Positions 28,709 to 36,685 of a stretch of 64,000 bases of DNA are shown here, one piece after another; position 1 is the first letter of the stretch; every line of letters begins with the position of its first letter. Origin of the DNA: Erysipelothrix piscisicarius (lineage in GTDB: Bacteria; Bacillota_I; Bacilli_A; Erysipelotrichales; Erysipelotrichaceae); contig NZ_CP034234.1 of the NCBI RefSeq assembly GCF_003931795.1, positions 434,001 to 498,000 of the forward strand, written 5' to 3'. Under the pieces are notes generated by a model that made no database searches, had not been told where the DNA came from, and was given only the letters and a program-made list of their open reading frames with translations. Position numbers and translations under genes: made by a program.

Positions 28709-30688
28709 ATGAATAATATAGAAAACTTAGCAGTTAATGCACTACGTGTGTTATCTGTCGATGCAGTTCAAAAAGCAAATTCTGGTCATCCAGGGATGCC
28801 TTTAGGTGCTGCACCCATGGCATACACAGTCTGGGCAAACCATATGAACTTTAACCCTGCTGATCCAAAATGGATTAACAGAGATCGTTTTGTTCTGTCT
28901 GCAGGACATGGTTCGGCACTGCTCTACTCATTACTCCATGTATTTGGGTATAATGTTTCAAAAGAAGATTTACAAAATTTCCGTCAGTTTAACTCGTTAA
29001 CACCAGGTCATCCAGAATATGGTCATACGGATGGCGTTGAAGCTACAACAGGTCCTTTAGGAGCGGGTCTATCGACAGCAGTTGGTATGGCAATGGCTCA
29101 AGAACATCTTGCAGCAAAATATAACAAAGACGGTTTTGAAGTCTTCAATAACTTCACTTATGTCATTTCAGGTGATGGTTGTATGATGGAAGGAATTACA
29201 AGTGAAGCTTCCTCATATGCAGGAGCAATGAATTTAGGTCGCTTGATTGTTCTTTATGATTCAAACAACATTACAATTGAAGGAAGTACAGATCTTTCAT
29301 TCCATGAAGATGTTTGTGCACGTTATGAATCCTATGGGTTTGATACATTCGTAGTTGAAGACGGTAACGATATCGAAGCAATTAATGCTGCAATTACAGA
29401 AGCTAAAGTAAATCTGGATAAACCTTCATTTATTGAAATTCGAACAAAAATTGGTTTCGGAACACCTAAAGAAGGTTCTGCCGCATCACACGGTGCTCCA
29501 ATCGGTGAAGAAGGTATCAAAACATTTAAAGAACTTGTAAATTATCCAAGTCTTGAACCATTCTATGTACCCGAAGAAGTTTACGAACACTTTAGTTCAA
29601 TTGCAGCTGAAGGCGCAAAAGCACAAGAAGCATGGAATGCAATGATGGATTCATATAAGAATACGTATCCAGAATTAGCACAACAATTAGAGCGAGATTT
29701 GAAAGATATTACTGTTGAAGAACTCACAGCAAATAAATCACTTTTTGAATTTGAAGATAAGCCAATGGCAACACGCAGTGTTTCAGGTATGATGATTAAC
29801 CGTCTTAAAGATCAATATTCAAATATTTTTGGAGGGTCTGCAGATTTAGCGCCTTCAAACATGACTCATATGAATGATGAAGATTCATTCTCTTCACAAA
29901 ACTTTGCAGGACGTAATATCCATTTTGGTATTCGTGAACATGCAATGGCTGCAATGGGAAATGGGATTGTTCTCTATGGTGGACTTAAAGCATATGTTGC
30001 AACATTCTTCGTGTTCTCAGACTTCCTAAAACCAATGGCTCGTTTAAGTTCACTTATGAACTTGCCACTAACCTACGTTTTAACGCATGACAGTATCGGC
30101 GTTGGAGAAGATGGACCAACTCATGAACCTGTTGAACAATTAACAATGTTACGTTCATTACCGAACTTCTATACATTCCGTCCTGCAGATGCTACTGAAA
30201 CAGCATACGGCTGGGTTTTAGCACTTACATCAAAAACAACACCAGTTGGACTGATTCTTTCACGTCAAAACTTACCACAACTTAAATTAACAGGTGCGGA
30301 TGCACTTAAGGGTGGTTATGTTGTGAAGGATGCGGAAAAGGTTGATGCAATCATCATGGCTACTGGATCTGAGGTTTCACTTGCAATTGAAGCAGCTGAG
30401 TCATTAGAAAAAGAAAACATCGGTGTTCGTGTTATTTCAATGCCATGTATTGAACTCTTTGAAGCGCAAAGCAAAGAATATCAAGAATCGGTACTTCCTT
30501 CATCCGTTCGTGCCCGTGTTGCTGTAGAGGCAGGGTCATCGATGAGTTGGGGTAAATTTATCGGACTTGATGGTGCGTATGTAACCTTGGATCACTTTGG
30601 TGGTTCTGCACCAGCACCAAAACTCTTTGAAGCATTTGGATTTACTGTTGAAAATGTATCTGAAACTGTAAAATCAGTAATCAAATAA
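28709..30688 (+). CDS. tkt: Transketolase
   Basis: A 659-residue thiamine-diphosphate enzyme of the pentose phosphate pathway. Visible signatures are the N-terminal VQKANSGHPGMPLGAAPM, the ThDP motif GDGCMMEGI...DSNNITIEG (about residues 155-190), the transketolase motif GEDGPTHEPVEQL and the pyrimidine-domain FGIREHAM. It is full length and stands alone between its own promoter and terminator. With rpiB it links ribose phosphates to glycolysis. Confidence 0.97.
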   Translation: MNNIENLAVNALRVLSVDAVQKANSGHPGMPLGAAPMAYTVWANHMNFNPADPKWINRDRFVLSAGHGSALLYSLLHVFGYNVSKEDLQNFRQFNSLTPGHPEYGHTDGVEATTGPLGAGLSTAVGMAMAQEHLAAKYNKDGFEVFNNFTYVISGDGCMMEGITSEASSYAGAMNLGRLIVLYDSNNITIEGSTDLSFHEDVCARYESYGFDTFVVEDGNDIEAINAAITEAKVNLDKPSFIEIRTKIGFGTPKEGSAASHGAPIGEEGIKTFKELVNYPSLEPFYVPEEVYEHFSSIAAEGAKAQEAWNAMMDSYKNTYPELAQQLERDLKDITVEELTANKSLFEFEDKPMATRSVSGMMINRLKDQYSNIFGGSADLAPSNMTHMNDEDSFSSQNFAGRNIHFGIREHAMAAMGNGIVLYGGLKAYVATFFVFSDFLKPMARLSSLMNLPLTYVLTHDSIGVGEDGPTHEPVEQLTMLRSLPNFYTFRPADATETAYGWVLALTSKTTPVGLILSRQNLPQLKLTGADALKGGYVVKDAEKVDAIIMATGSEVSLAIEAAESLEKENIGVRVISMPCIELFEAQSKEYQESVLPSSVRARVAVEAGSSMSWGKFIGLDGAYVTLDHFGGSAPAPKLFEAFGFTVENVSETVKSVIK

Positions 30689-30696
30689 TAACGATT

Positions 30697-30726
30697 AAGA
30701 TGTGAGGAAGTCTCCCATCTTTTTTT
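30697..30726 (+). terminator. Rho-independent terminator after tkt
   Basis: Stem AAGATG-(T)-GAG / CTC-(C)-CATCTT with a GAAGT loop, followed by a T-run. Confidence 0.75.
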
Positions 30727-30775
30727 ATTCAAAGGATAGGGTATAATAAACATAAAAAGAAGAGGTGCATGTTAG

Positions 30776-31198
30776 ATGATACGTTATATGGAAATTCCCG
30801 AGATTGAACAGGTTATGAAAATATGGTTGGAGTGCAACTTGGAGGTTCATTCCTTTATGGAGGCCACCTATTGGACAGACAATTATGATACTGCAAAAGA
30901 AATGATGGAGAATTCAAACATCTATGTTTCAGTTGAAGAAGGTGTTATTCAAGGGTTTGCAGGTGTGACTGAGGGCTATTATCTTGCGGGTATTTTTGTT
31001 TTGAAAGATTATCGAAACAAAGGAATTCGTAAGCAACTTCTTGATTATATAAAAACGCGATATGATGAACTCACACTTGATGTTTATGATCACAATAAAC
31101 AAGCACAAAACTTTTATAAACGAGAAGGATTTGTTGTTGTGGAAACGCATCCCGAGAGTCCTGTCGAACATACCATGGTTTGGCCAGAAACAGTTTAA
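30776..31198 (+). CDS. GNAT-family N-acetyltransferase
   Basis: A 140-residue GNAT protein. The beta4-alpha3 region reads AGIFVLKDYRNKGIRKQLLDYIK (about residues 72-94 as separate strand and helix) and the C-terminal half contains YDHNKQAQNFYKREGFVVVE, typical of motif B. The acetyl-CoA pyrophosphate loop normally reads R/Q-x-x-G-x-G/A; here the last small residue is Arg (RNKGIR). This could impair CoA binding or be a natural variant. The substrate is unknown. Confidence 0.85.
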   Translation: MIRYMEIPEIEQVMKIWLECNLEVHSFMEATYWTDNYDTAKEMMENSNIYVSVEEGVIQGFAGVTEGYYLAGIFVLKDYRNKGIRKQLLDYIKTRYDELTLDVYDHNKQAQNFYKREGFVVVETHPESPVEHTMVWPETV

Positions 31199-31217
31199 TG
31201 ATCTCTCATTAAGAGAC

Positions 31218-31246
31218 TTGACTTAGACCGATGTAAGATGTAAAAT
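31218..31246 (+). promoter_or_regulatory. Promoter of rplK-rplA
   Basis: TTGACT (31218-31223), a 17-base spacer and TAAAAT (31241-31246). It gives a leader of about 90 bases before rplK. Confidence 0.8.
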
Positions 31247-31248
31247 AT

Positions 31249-31342
31249 ATAAGCCTGTAAAAAGGCTTTTGTTATGTGGGAGAGTGATGCAACCATTCAT
31301 TTAACCACAGCACAGACAAACACATATAAGGAGGAATGTCTC
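31249..31342 (+). promoter_or_regulatory. Structured leader of rplK-rplA (candidate autoregulatory RNA)
   Basis: The leader starts with a hairpin AAGCCT...AGGCTT (about 31251-31268) followed by T4, then a second element whose ends TGTGG (31275-31279) and CCACA (31305-31309) can pair, immediately before AAGGAGG. A GTGGGAG...CCAC element before rplK is recurrent in Firmicutes, and L1 is known to repress its own operon by binding leader RNA. The assignment here is an inference from position and pairing. Confidence 0.45.
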
Positions 31343-31765
31343 GTGAGTAAAAAAGTTGCAAGAGTAGTTAAACTACAATTCCCTGCCGGTGGCGCTAAAC
31401 CAGGACCTGCATTAGCTGGTGTTGGTATTAACATGCCTCAATTTTGTACTGCGTTCAATGATCAAAGTAGAGAACGTGCAGGAGATGTCGTTCCTGTAGA
31501 AATTACAGTATACGATGACAAGTCATTTGATTTTGTCTTAAAAACAACACCTGCTGCAATCTTATTAAAGAGAGCTGCTGGCGTTAAGAGTGGATCAGCA
31601 ACACCAAATTCAAACATTGTTGCTACAATCTCAGCAGATCAATTACGTGAAATTGCTGAATATAAAATGCCGGATTTAAATGCAAATAGCATCGAAGGTG
31701 CTATGAACATCGTTGCTGGTACAGCACGTAATATGGGTATTGCTATTGAAGGAATGGAGGACTAG
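31343..31765 (+). CDS. rplK: 50S ribosomal protein L11
   Basis: A 140-residue L11, the GTPase-associated-centre protein. KLQFPAGGAKPGPALAGVG (about residues 10-28) and GSATPNSNIVATIS-type C-terminal domain sequence are diagnostic. GTG 31343 is the start, since AAGGAGG lies 8 bases upstream; an in-frame ATG at 31274 would add 23 residues with no ribosome site. rplA follows by 6 bp. Confidence 0.95.
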   Translation: MSKKVARVVKLQFPAGGAKPGPALAGVGINMPQFCTAFNDQSRERAGDVVPVEITVYDDKSFDFVLKTTPAAILLKRAAGVKSGSATPNSNIVATISADQLREIAEYKMPDLNANSIEGAMNIVAGTARNMGIAIEGMED

Positions 31766-31771
31766 AGTATA

Positions 31772-32455
31772 ATGGCTAAAAAATCAAAAAACGTCGTTAA
31801 AGCTAATGAATTAGTGGATCGCTCAAAAGTTTACTCAATTTCTGAAGCAATCAAATTAGCAAAAGAAGCAAGTTTCGCAAAATTCGATGAAACATTTGAA
31901 GTTTCATACCGTTTAAATGTTGATCCTCGTCATGCTGATCAACAAATCCGTGGTGCTATGGTATTACCTAATGGAACAGGTCGTTCACAAAAGGTATTGG
32001 TTGTAACTCAAGGTGCTAAGGAACAAGAAGCAAAAGATGCTGGAGCAGATTTTGTTGGTGGTAAAGAAATTCTTGAAGAAATCCAAAAAGGATGGGTCGA
32101 GTTTGATATTATCGTTGCAACACCAGATATGATGGGTGAACTTGGTAAACTTGGTCGTGTATTAGGACCTAAAGGTTTAATGCCAAACCCTAAAACTGGA
32201 ACAGTAACAATGGACATTACTAAAGCTGTTGAAGAAATCAAAAAAGGTAAAATCGAATACCGTGTTGATAAAGAATCAAACATCAATACAATTATCGGTA
32301 AATCATCATTTACAGATGAAGCATTAGAAGAAAACTTTAACGCATTACATGACGTAATTCTTAAATCACGTCCAGCTGCAGTTAAGGGTGCTTTTATTAA
32401 AAACCTTACAATCTCAACATCAATGGGTCCTGGAATCAAAGTTTCAATCGACTAA
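31772..32455 (+). CDS. rplA: 50S ribosomal protein L1
   Basis: A 227-residue L1, forming the mobile stalk at the E site. The signature segment [18 protein letters not shown] (about residues 127-144) and the [12 protein letters not shown] stretch identify it. It is coupled to rplK and followed by a strong terminator; rplJ-rplL are not present downstream. Confidence 0.97.
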   Translation: MAKKSKNVVKANELVDRSKVYSISEAIKLAKEASFAKFDETFEVSYRLNVDPRHADQQIRGAMVLPNGTGRSQKVLVVTQGAKEQEAKDAGADFVGGKEILEEIQKGWVEFDIIVATPDMMGELGKLGRVLGPKGLMPNPKTGTVTMDITKAVEEIKKGKIEYRVDKESNINTIIGKSSFTDEALEENFNALHDVILKSRPAAVKGAFIKNLTISTSMGPGIKVSID

Positions 32456-32472
32456 TTTATGTTAAATTAAAC

Positions 32473-32496
32473 AAACCGGTCTTAGACCGGTTTTTC
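32473..32496 (+). terminator. Rho-independent terminator after rplA
   Basis: Perfect arms AAACCGGTC / GACCGGTTT with a TTA loop and T5 run. Confidence 0.93.
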
Positions 32497-32513
32497 TATA
32501 TTAAGGAGTAACC

Positions 32514-33308
32514 ATGGACTTAAAATTTAACAGTGAATACTGTGTTTTTGTAACAGTTCTCACTAAATACAACAATCAATTTTTATTTGATAAAAACCAA
32601 AAACCCATTCAAGGGGTTTTACGATACAAAGAACGCATTGAAGATTGCGCAAAGCGCTTGGTTAAAGAAACGCTTAATCAATCGATAGAAAATCTTTAAT
32701 TTATCGGTCTTGGAGAGTCATTTGGATTTGAGTGTAGTCACGGTCATAATTTTATCTTGATTGCGGATGTGGAAGGTTTCAGTGAAAATACGTCTTTCTC
32801 TGTGGTACAAGAAGCAAATTATCCTGAGATGTGGCTCCCATTGATTAATGCAGAGGATTTTGATTTTTATGAGTATCGCACCGTAGAACCGAGTTCTTTG
32901 GAGTCCAAGGATTTAAGTTATGCGATCGCTACCGGACATGAGTTTACATTTCGAGTAAGTGCGTTAATACGTTCAGATCAGGGAATTCTCTTCGATGATG
33001 CTCATAATTTAATTGGTGGTCGTCAACGACTTAATGAAACAATCTATCAAGCGTTGGAACGTGAAGTTAAAGAAGAATCTGGATATGATATCGATGACTC
33101 ATATTTCATAGGGATTGCGGAAGATATTGTGGAACTGCCAAAGTACAATAAAATCGTCCATTATTTAAATCTTGTTTTTGAAGTGTCGGGTGATTTTTCA
33201 GAAAACATTAAGTCATCCGGTCAAGGATTCGTATGGAAATCCGAAGATGACATTGAAGACATAGATATGGGGATGGTTGAAGTTAAACATATCATTGAGA
33301 GCATGTAA
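32514..33308 (+). pseudogene. Two-domain NUDIX protein with an internal TAA
   Basis: One reading frame runs from ATG 32514 to 33308 (264 codons) but contains TAA at 32697-32699. Before it, residues 1-61 include LRYKERIEDCAKRLVKETLN, which looks like a degenerate NUDIX helix. After it, IGLGESFGFE and a second domain follow with a complete NUDIX box: G-x5-E-x7-REVKEESGY near residues 172-194. The stop falls between NL and FIGLGESF; a Glu or Gln codon changed to TAA is the likeliest cause. The second half could be translated from GTG/ATG codons inside, but no good ribosome site is seen. NUDIX enzymes cleave nucleoside diphosphates linked to other groups; the substrate is unknown. Confidence 0.75.
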
Positions 33309-33341
33309 AAAGACAGCAGATATAGGGTGCTGTCTTTTTTT
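33306..33341. terminator. Bidirectional terminator between the NUDIX gene and the minus-strand block
   Basis: Arms AAAAAGACAGCA and TGCTGTCTTTTT around a short loop, A-rich on one flank and T7 on the other. It separates convergent genes. Confidence 0.88.
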
Positions 33342-33345
33342 GTGT

Positions 33346-34268
33346 TTATATGCAATGACGAAGTGTCTCGCGAATGACTGATTTGATGTCGTTTTCAGGA
33401 GTAATTCCTAGGGTTTCCATTGTATCCGCGGGATCGAGGTAGAGATCCTCTTCATTCATCTTTTGGGATATGGCGACGTGGATCCCGTGTTCTTTACCTT
33501 CAGCTGCAGCATGTTGATCTGCCGCGATGTATCGATCAGCCATGCTTCCACAATCATGTGGAAAAATTCTTCATATTTAAGGTTTGAATCGCATATTGCG
33601 TAGGTTGTACGGTGGGTTCCGTTTTCAAGTGCTCCTACAGCGGCTTCTGCGACCTGTGTGGCGGTTATGATGGCAGTACCTCCTTTGTGTACCGGATAAA
33701 CGGGTTGGTCACGTACCATGTCCACAAACATCTTCCAAAGCGGTGTTCGACCTGGCATTGTGCCAAATATATAAGGGAGTCGAAGACTTGTAACGCGCAT
33801 CGCTCCTTCACCTTCAGCAAAGGCAATTTGTTCTTGAAGTAAACGTGTTCCGGGATAACCTTGATTTTTTAAGTTATATTGCGGCAGACGTTCCGCAAAC
33901 TCTGAAAAGTAAGATCCAAAAACAACAAAACTTTCAACACCTGCTTGAACAGCTAGTCGCGCAATACGTTGTGTGGGTAAAACATTTGCTTGATAGAAAG
34001 CCCGATAGGATGGAGCATCTGGTAACCAGCGCTCATCGGCACCAATTGCGTAAACAAATCCATCGACATCGTAAAGCATATCAACAATTTCAGAGTCGCT
34101 CATTTGATTAATATCACCTAAATGGCTTTCCACATTATCCGGAAATAAATTTTCGGAGGGCATTGGAGGAAGGGACATTGTCTTTACCTGATAGTCTTTT
34201 TTCAAGAGTTCGCAAATGGTATGATAGCAAAGAAATCCCGTTCCACCTAAAACAAATACTTTTTTCAT
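33346..34268 (-). pseudogene. NAD(P)-dependent epimerase/dehydratase-like (extended SDR) protein, frameshifted
   Basis: The minus-strand protein begins MKKVFVLGGTGFLCYHTI, the Rossmann GGTGFxG motif of extended SDRs (the last Gly is Cys here), and runs ~306 residues if repaired. The main frame degenerates after FFHMIVEA; the other frame picks up at MADRYIAADQHAAAEG and ends at 33346. One added base near 33541-33545 (GCATGG to GCAATGG) restores a natural joint. The usual YxxxK motif is not obvious, so it may be an atypical reductase or a nucleotide-binding regulator of the NmrA type. Start 34268 is chosen for its spacing from GCGAGG. Confidence 0.75.
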
Positions 34269-34344
34269 GTACATAAACCTCGCTTTCGAGTACAGTGTAG
34301 CATTTTGACGATATCCGTTGGAAAAAGTATGGTGAAAACTGCAC

Positions 34345-34370
34345 AAAAAAAGAAAGACTTAGCTTTCTTT
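34345..34370 (-). terminator. Terminator of yaaA (minus strand)
   Basis: On the minus strand, AAAGAAAG / CTTTCTTT arms with a six-base loop that contains the yaaA stop codon, followed by a T-run. Confidence 0.8.
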
Positions 34371-35078
34371 ACGCGTAAATATATAGGTATCCTCTGTGGA
34401 CAATTCACGATTGTAACTGTAACCATCAAAACGTATGGATTTCAGTTCTTGGAAAGAATGGATACGTTTTTCAATTAAGTGTGAGACCATTTTCCCACGA
34501 GCGATTTTTACGTATGTCGATTTTGTTTTGAAGGTGTCACCGACCTGTTCTTTAAAATCAAGCGTAATCATCGGCACATTGAGATGTGCTTGGTCAATCA
34601 TCGAACTGTACTCGTTGGATGCGAGATTAACAATAGGTTGCGCAAGACGGTTTAAGTAGTTTGTAATTGGGTTACGCCAGATTTTATAGAGATCCATGGG
34701 TCCATTCATCATAAAATCAAGACGATAACGGCCTACAGCAGAAGAACACTTTGAAAGGCCGTAGAGTGCGGAGAAAATATACAACCGATCTTGTGCCTCT
34801 TGATAATCATCAGTAGACCACTGTTCTCGATTCATATTTTTAAATGAAGACCCTTGATAAGACCACAGTGCCGGGGTTGTTTCAGAAAAATTTTGGTAAT
34901 TATGATACACGGTATCCGCAATTTTATCGGAGATGTTCATCATCGATTTAAGTTCATCCCGTGTATATGCTTGCATGGTTCTAAGAATTTCTGATTGGAG
35001 GTCGGGAAAAAGAGAATTCTCAAGATTAAATTGAGAATTCTCTTTTTGTGTTTTCGTTGGTGATACGAGAATAATCAT
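34359..35078 (-). CDS. yaaA: YaaA (DUF328/UPF0246) peroxide-stress family protein
   Basis: A 239-residue member of the YaaA family, which in E. coli limits free iron and DNA damage during peroxide stress. MIILVSPTKTQ at the N terminus, LYIFSALYGL (about residues 98-107), GRYRLDFMM and NLASNEYSSMI are family signatures. The start codon overlaps the stop of the upstream ArsC-like gene by one base, so the two are translationally coupled. Confidence 0.88.
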   Translation of the reverse strand: MIILVSPTKTQKENSQFNLENSLFPDLQSEILRTMQAYTRDELKSMMNISDKIADTVYHNYQNFSETTPALWSYQGSSFKNMNREQWSTDDYQEAQDRLYIFSALYGLSKCSSAVGRYRLDFMMNGPMDLYKIWRNPITNYLNRLAQPIVNLASNEYSSMIDQAHLNVPMITLDFKEQVGDTFKTKSTYVKIARGKMVSHLIEKRIHSFQELKSIRFDGYSYNRELSTEDTYIFTRKES

Positions 35079-35431
35079 TACTTTAAGGTCTCATACATCT
35101 CTTCGTGGAACCCAACAAACACACCATGGTCTCCAATTAATAACGGTCTACGAACTAAACGACCGGTTGTAGAGAGCAATTCAAGGGCTTCATCATCGCT
35201 CATTTCAGGAAGTTTATCTTTAAGTTTCATTTCGCGATAAACAATCCCAGATGTATTAAAAAAGCGTTTAATAGGCAAGCCACTAATCTGGAGCCATTCT
35301 TTTAATTCTGCTTTCGTTGGATTTTCAAGCATCATGTCTCGATAAACAACATCGATATTGTTTTCTTCCAAATATTTTACAGCGCGTTTGCATGTGGAAC
35401 ATTTTGGATAGTAAATAAATAATGGTTTCAT
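35078..35431 (-). CDS. ArsC/Spx-family thioredoxin-fold protein
   Basis: A 117-residue member of the ArsC/Spx family. The redox motif CSTCKRA is at residues 11-17, the typical R-P-[IL] loop appears as RPLLIGD (about 94-100), and NTSG...Y corresponds to the usual segment around residue 60. It is more like YffB/YusI enzymes than the regulator Spx, which carries a G52 RNA-polymerase contact and RRFLPR-type C terminus. It is coupled to yaaA, giving a likely oxidative-stress unit. Confidence 0.85.
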   Translation of the reverse strand: MKPLFIYYPKCSTCKRAVKYLEENNIDVVYRDMMLENPTKAELKEWLQISGLPIKRFFNTSGIVYREMKLKDKLPEMSDDEALELLSTTGRLVRRPLLIGDHGVFVGFHEEMYETLK

Positions 35432-35468
35432 AAGAACCTCCCTTTAAATATATGTTAATGATAACATA

Positions 35469-35978
35469 TTATTTTAAAGGAATACGTCTTAAAATTGTGG
35501 ATGCGATGGTAAAGTCGACAAGACTGTGGATAAAACCACCAACACCAACCGCTAAGAAGACAACGGTAAAATAAGAACCGATAGATATTGATTGAGAAAA
35601 AAAGAAAGGTGTAACGGCGAGACACTCAAGGGTAGCATGAATGATTCCGATAATAATATTAAAACGGATGCGTTTTCCTTTATGACTTAAGAAGTCTGGA
35701 TTTTTTTTGATATAAAGCGACCCTAATAACGCAAAAACACAATGCGAAAAAGCACGAATGGCTACGATAAATGGAGTTGAGAGAAGAAACCCAACACCGG
35801 TACCAATTGCAACGGCAAGTGCTACAGATGGCGAAATAAACATCGCAACGAAAAGTGGAACATGACTTGCAAGTGTGTAGGATGCAGGTGGGATGATGAT
35901 TTTAGGCATAAACATCGGTATGGTGATACCGAGTGCAATCAGCAGTGCAGTGATGCTTAGATTACGAACAGATTTCAT
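35469..35978 (-). CDS. niaX: Niacin transporter NiaX-like membrane protein
   Basis: A 169-residue membrane protein with about five or six helices, resembling ECF-type substrate-binding (S) components. NLSITALLIALGITIPMF at the N terminus and IPPASYTLASHVPLFVAMF (about residues 34-52) match NiaX-type proteins. The identification is supported by the gene upstream, niaR, and by two palindromic operators around its promoter. Start 35978 is chosen for GGAGG eight bases upstream on the minus strand; the longer frame would start inside the operator. Confidence 0.83.
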   Translation of the reverse strand: MKSVRNLSITALLIALGITIPMFMPKIIIPPASYTLASHVPLFVAMFISPSVALAVAIGTGVGFLLSTPFIVAIRAFSHCVFALLGSLYIKKNPDFLSHKGKRIRFNIIIGIIHATLECLAVTPFFFSQSISIGSYFTVVFLAVGVGGFIHSLVDFTIASTILRRIPLK

Positions 35979-35992
35979 TGTGAACCTCCAAA

Positions 35993-36004
35993 GTGTCTTG
36001 ACAC
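35993..36004 (-). promoter_or_regulatory. Putative NiaR operator O2 (downstream of the niaX -10)
   Basis: Twelve-base palindrome GTGTCTTGACAC. It repeats the sequence at 36034-36047, with a centre-to-centre distance of 42 bp, about four DNA turns, so two NiaR dimers would lie on the same helix face. Confidence 0.75.
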
Positions 36005-36012
36005 CTAGGAGT

Positions 36013-36047
36013 ATTGTAGAGGGAAAAGAAAAAGGTGTCAAGACACC
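36013..36047 (-). promoter_or_regulatory. niaX promoter overlapped by putative NiaR operator O1
   Basis: On the minus strand, -35 TTGACA (36036-36041) and -10 TACAAT (36013-36018) are separated by exactly 17 bases. The -35 lies within the perfect 14-base palindrome GGTGTCAAGACACC (36034-36047), which begins right after the niaR stop codon. NiaR repressors bind TGTCTTGACA-like palindromes with nicotinate as co-repressor. Confidence 0.83.
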
Positions 36048-36551
36048 CTAGTTACTTTCATAGAGAAACGCATGTTTTTTTAATTCAGTGATTAAATCGG
36101 CGTAATTTTCTTCAGAGACGGCAACGCGATGCAAGTGAATACCATTGGTTAAGGAGGCAAGCAATTCGGGGTTTTGATTCATAAAAAGGTCTATATCCTC
36201 TTGAGATTGGATTTTTAATTGCCCTGTAAGGTAACCATAAATTGGATGTTCAACGGTGACATCCAAAACTTGAGCGTGATGCTTAATGAATATTTCTAAT
36301 TCTCTTTGGGTATCCTGGTGATTGTGTTGCATCGCCAAGGTGTATATATTTCGATTCGCATCAATACGATTCATGAGATAACCCTTACCCGTTGCGATGA
36401 TATCGTGCCCTTGCGCTCTAAGTAGTGCGACATCACCAACAATAATCTGTCGTGAGACATTGAAACGTTTTGCGAACTGATTTGCACTGATTGCATGCTC
36501 GGATTCTATCAATTTTGTAATAATTTGTGTACGTCGCATATCGCCATGCAT
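36048..36551 (-). CDS. niaR: Niacin-responsive repressor NiaR
   Basis: A 167-residue regulator with an N-terminal HTH_11 domain (about residues 5-60, with ISANQFAKRFNVSRQIIVGD) and a C-terminal 3H domain, whose three conserved histidines can be seen in VEHPIYGYLTG, NGIHLH and the HHAQVLDV region. NiaR represses NAD-synthesis and niacin-uptake genes when nicotinate is plentiful. It precedes niaX, whose promoter carries palindromes of the expected kind. The start at 36551 follows GAGGTGA. Confidence 0.92.
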   Translation of the reverse strand: MHGDMRRTQIITKLIESEHAISANQFAKRFNVSRQIIVGDVALLRAQGHDIIATGKGYLMNRIDANRNIYTLAMQHNHQDTQRELEIFIKHHAQVLDVTVEHPIYGYLTGQLKIQSQEDIDLFMNQNPELLASLTNGIHLHRVAVSEENYADLITELKKHAFLYESN

Positions 36552-36616
36552 CTAAAATCACCTCTTATAACTTATTGTAACGAAAGATACACAAAATTGA
36601 AAGGGAAAGATTGTCT

Positions 36617-36656
36617 TAGAACCTTTATTGACAGGTTCTAGTCACAATGATAGGCT
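36617..36656 (+). promoter_or_regulatory. Candidate promoter of the cpoA-like gene with an overlapping inverted repeat
   Basis: In the 134-bp divergent gap between niaR and cpoA, TTGACA (36628-36633) and a weak TAGGCT (36651-36656) are 17 bases apart. The -35 lies inside the spacer of a seven-base inverted repeat, TAGAACC-N10-GGTTCTA (36617-36640), a possible operator. The rest of the gap shows nothing else recognisable. Confidence 0.5.
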
Positions 36657-36685
36657 AAGAGTACAGATGAAAAAGGCGGTTAATC

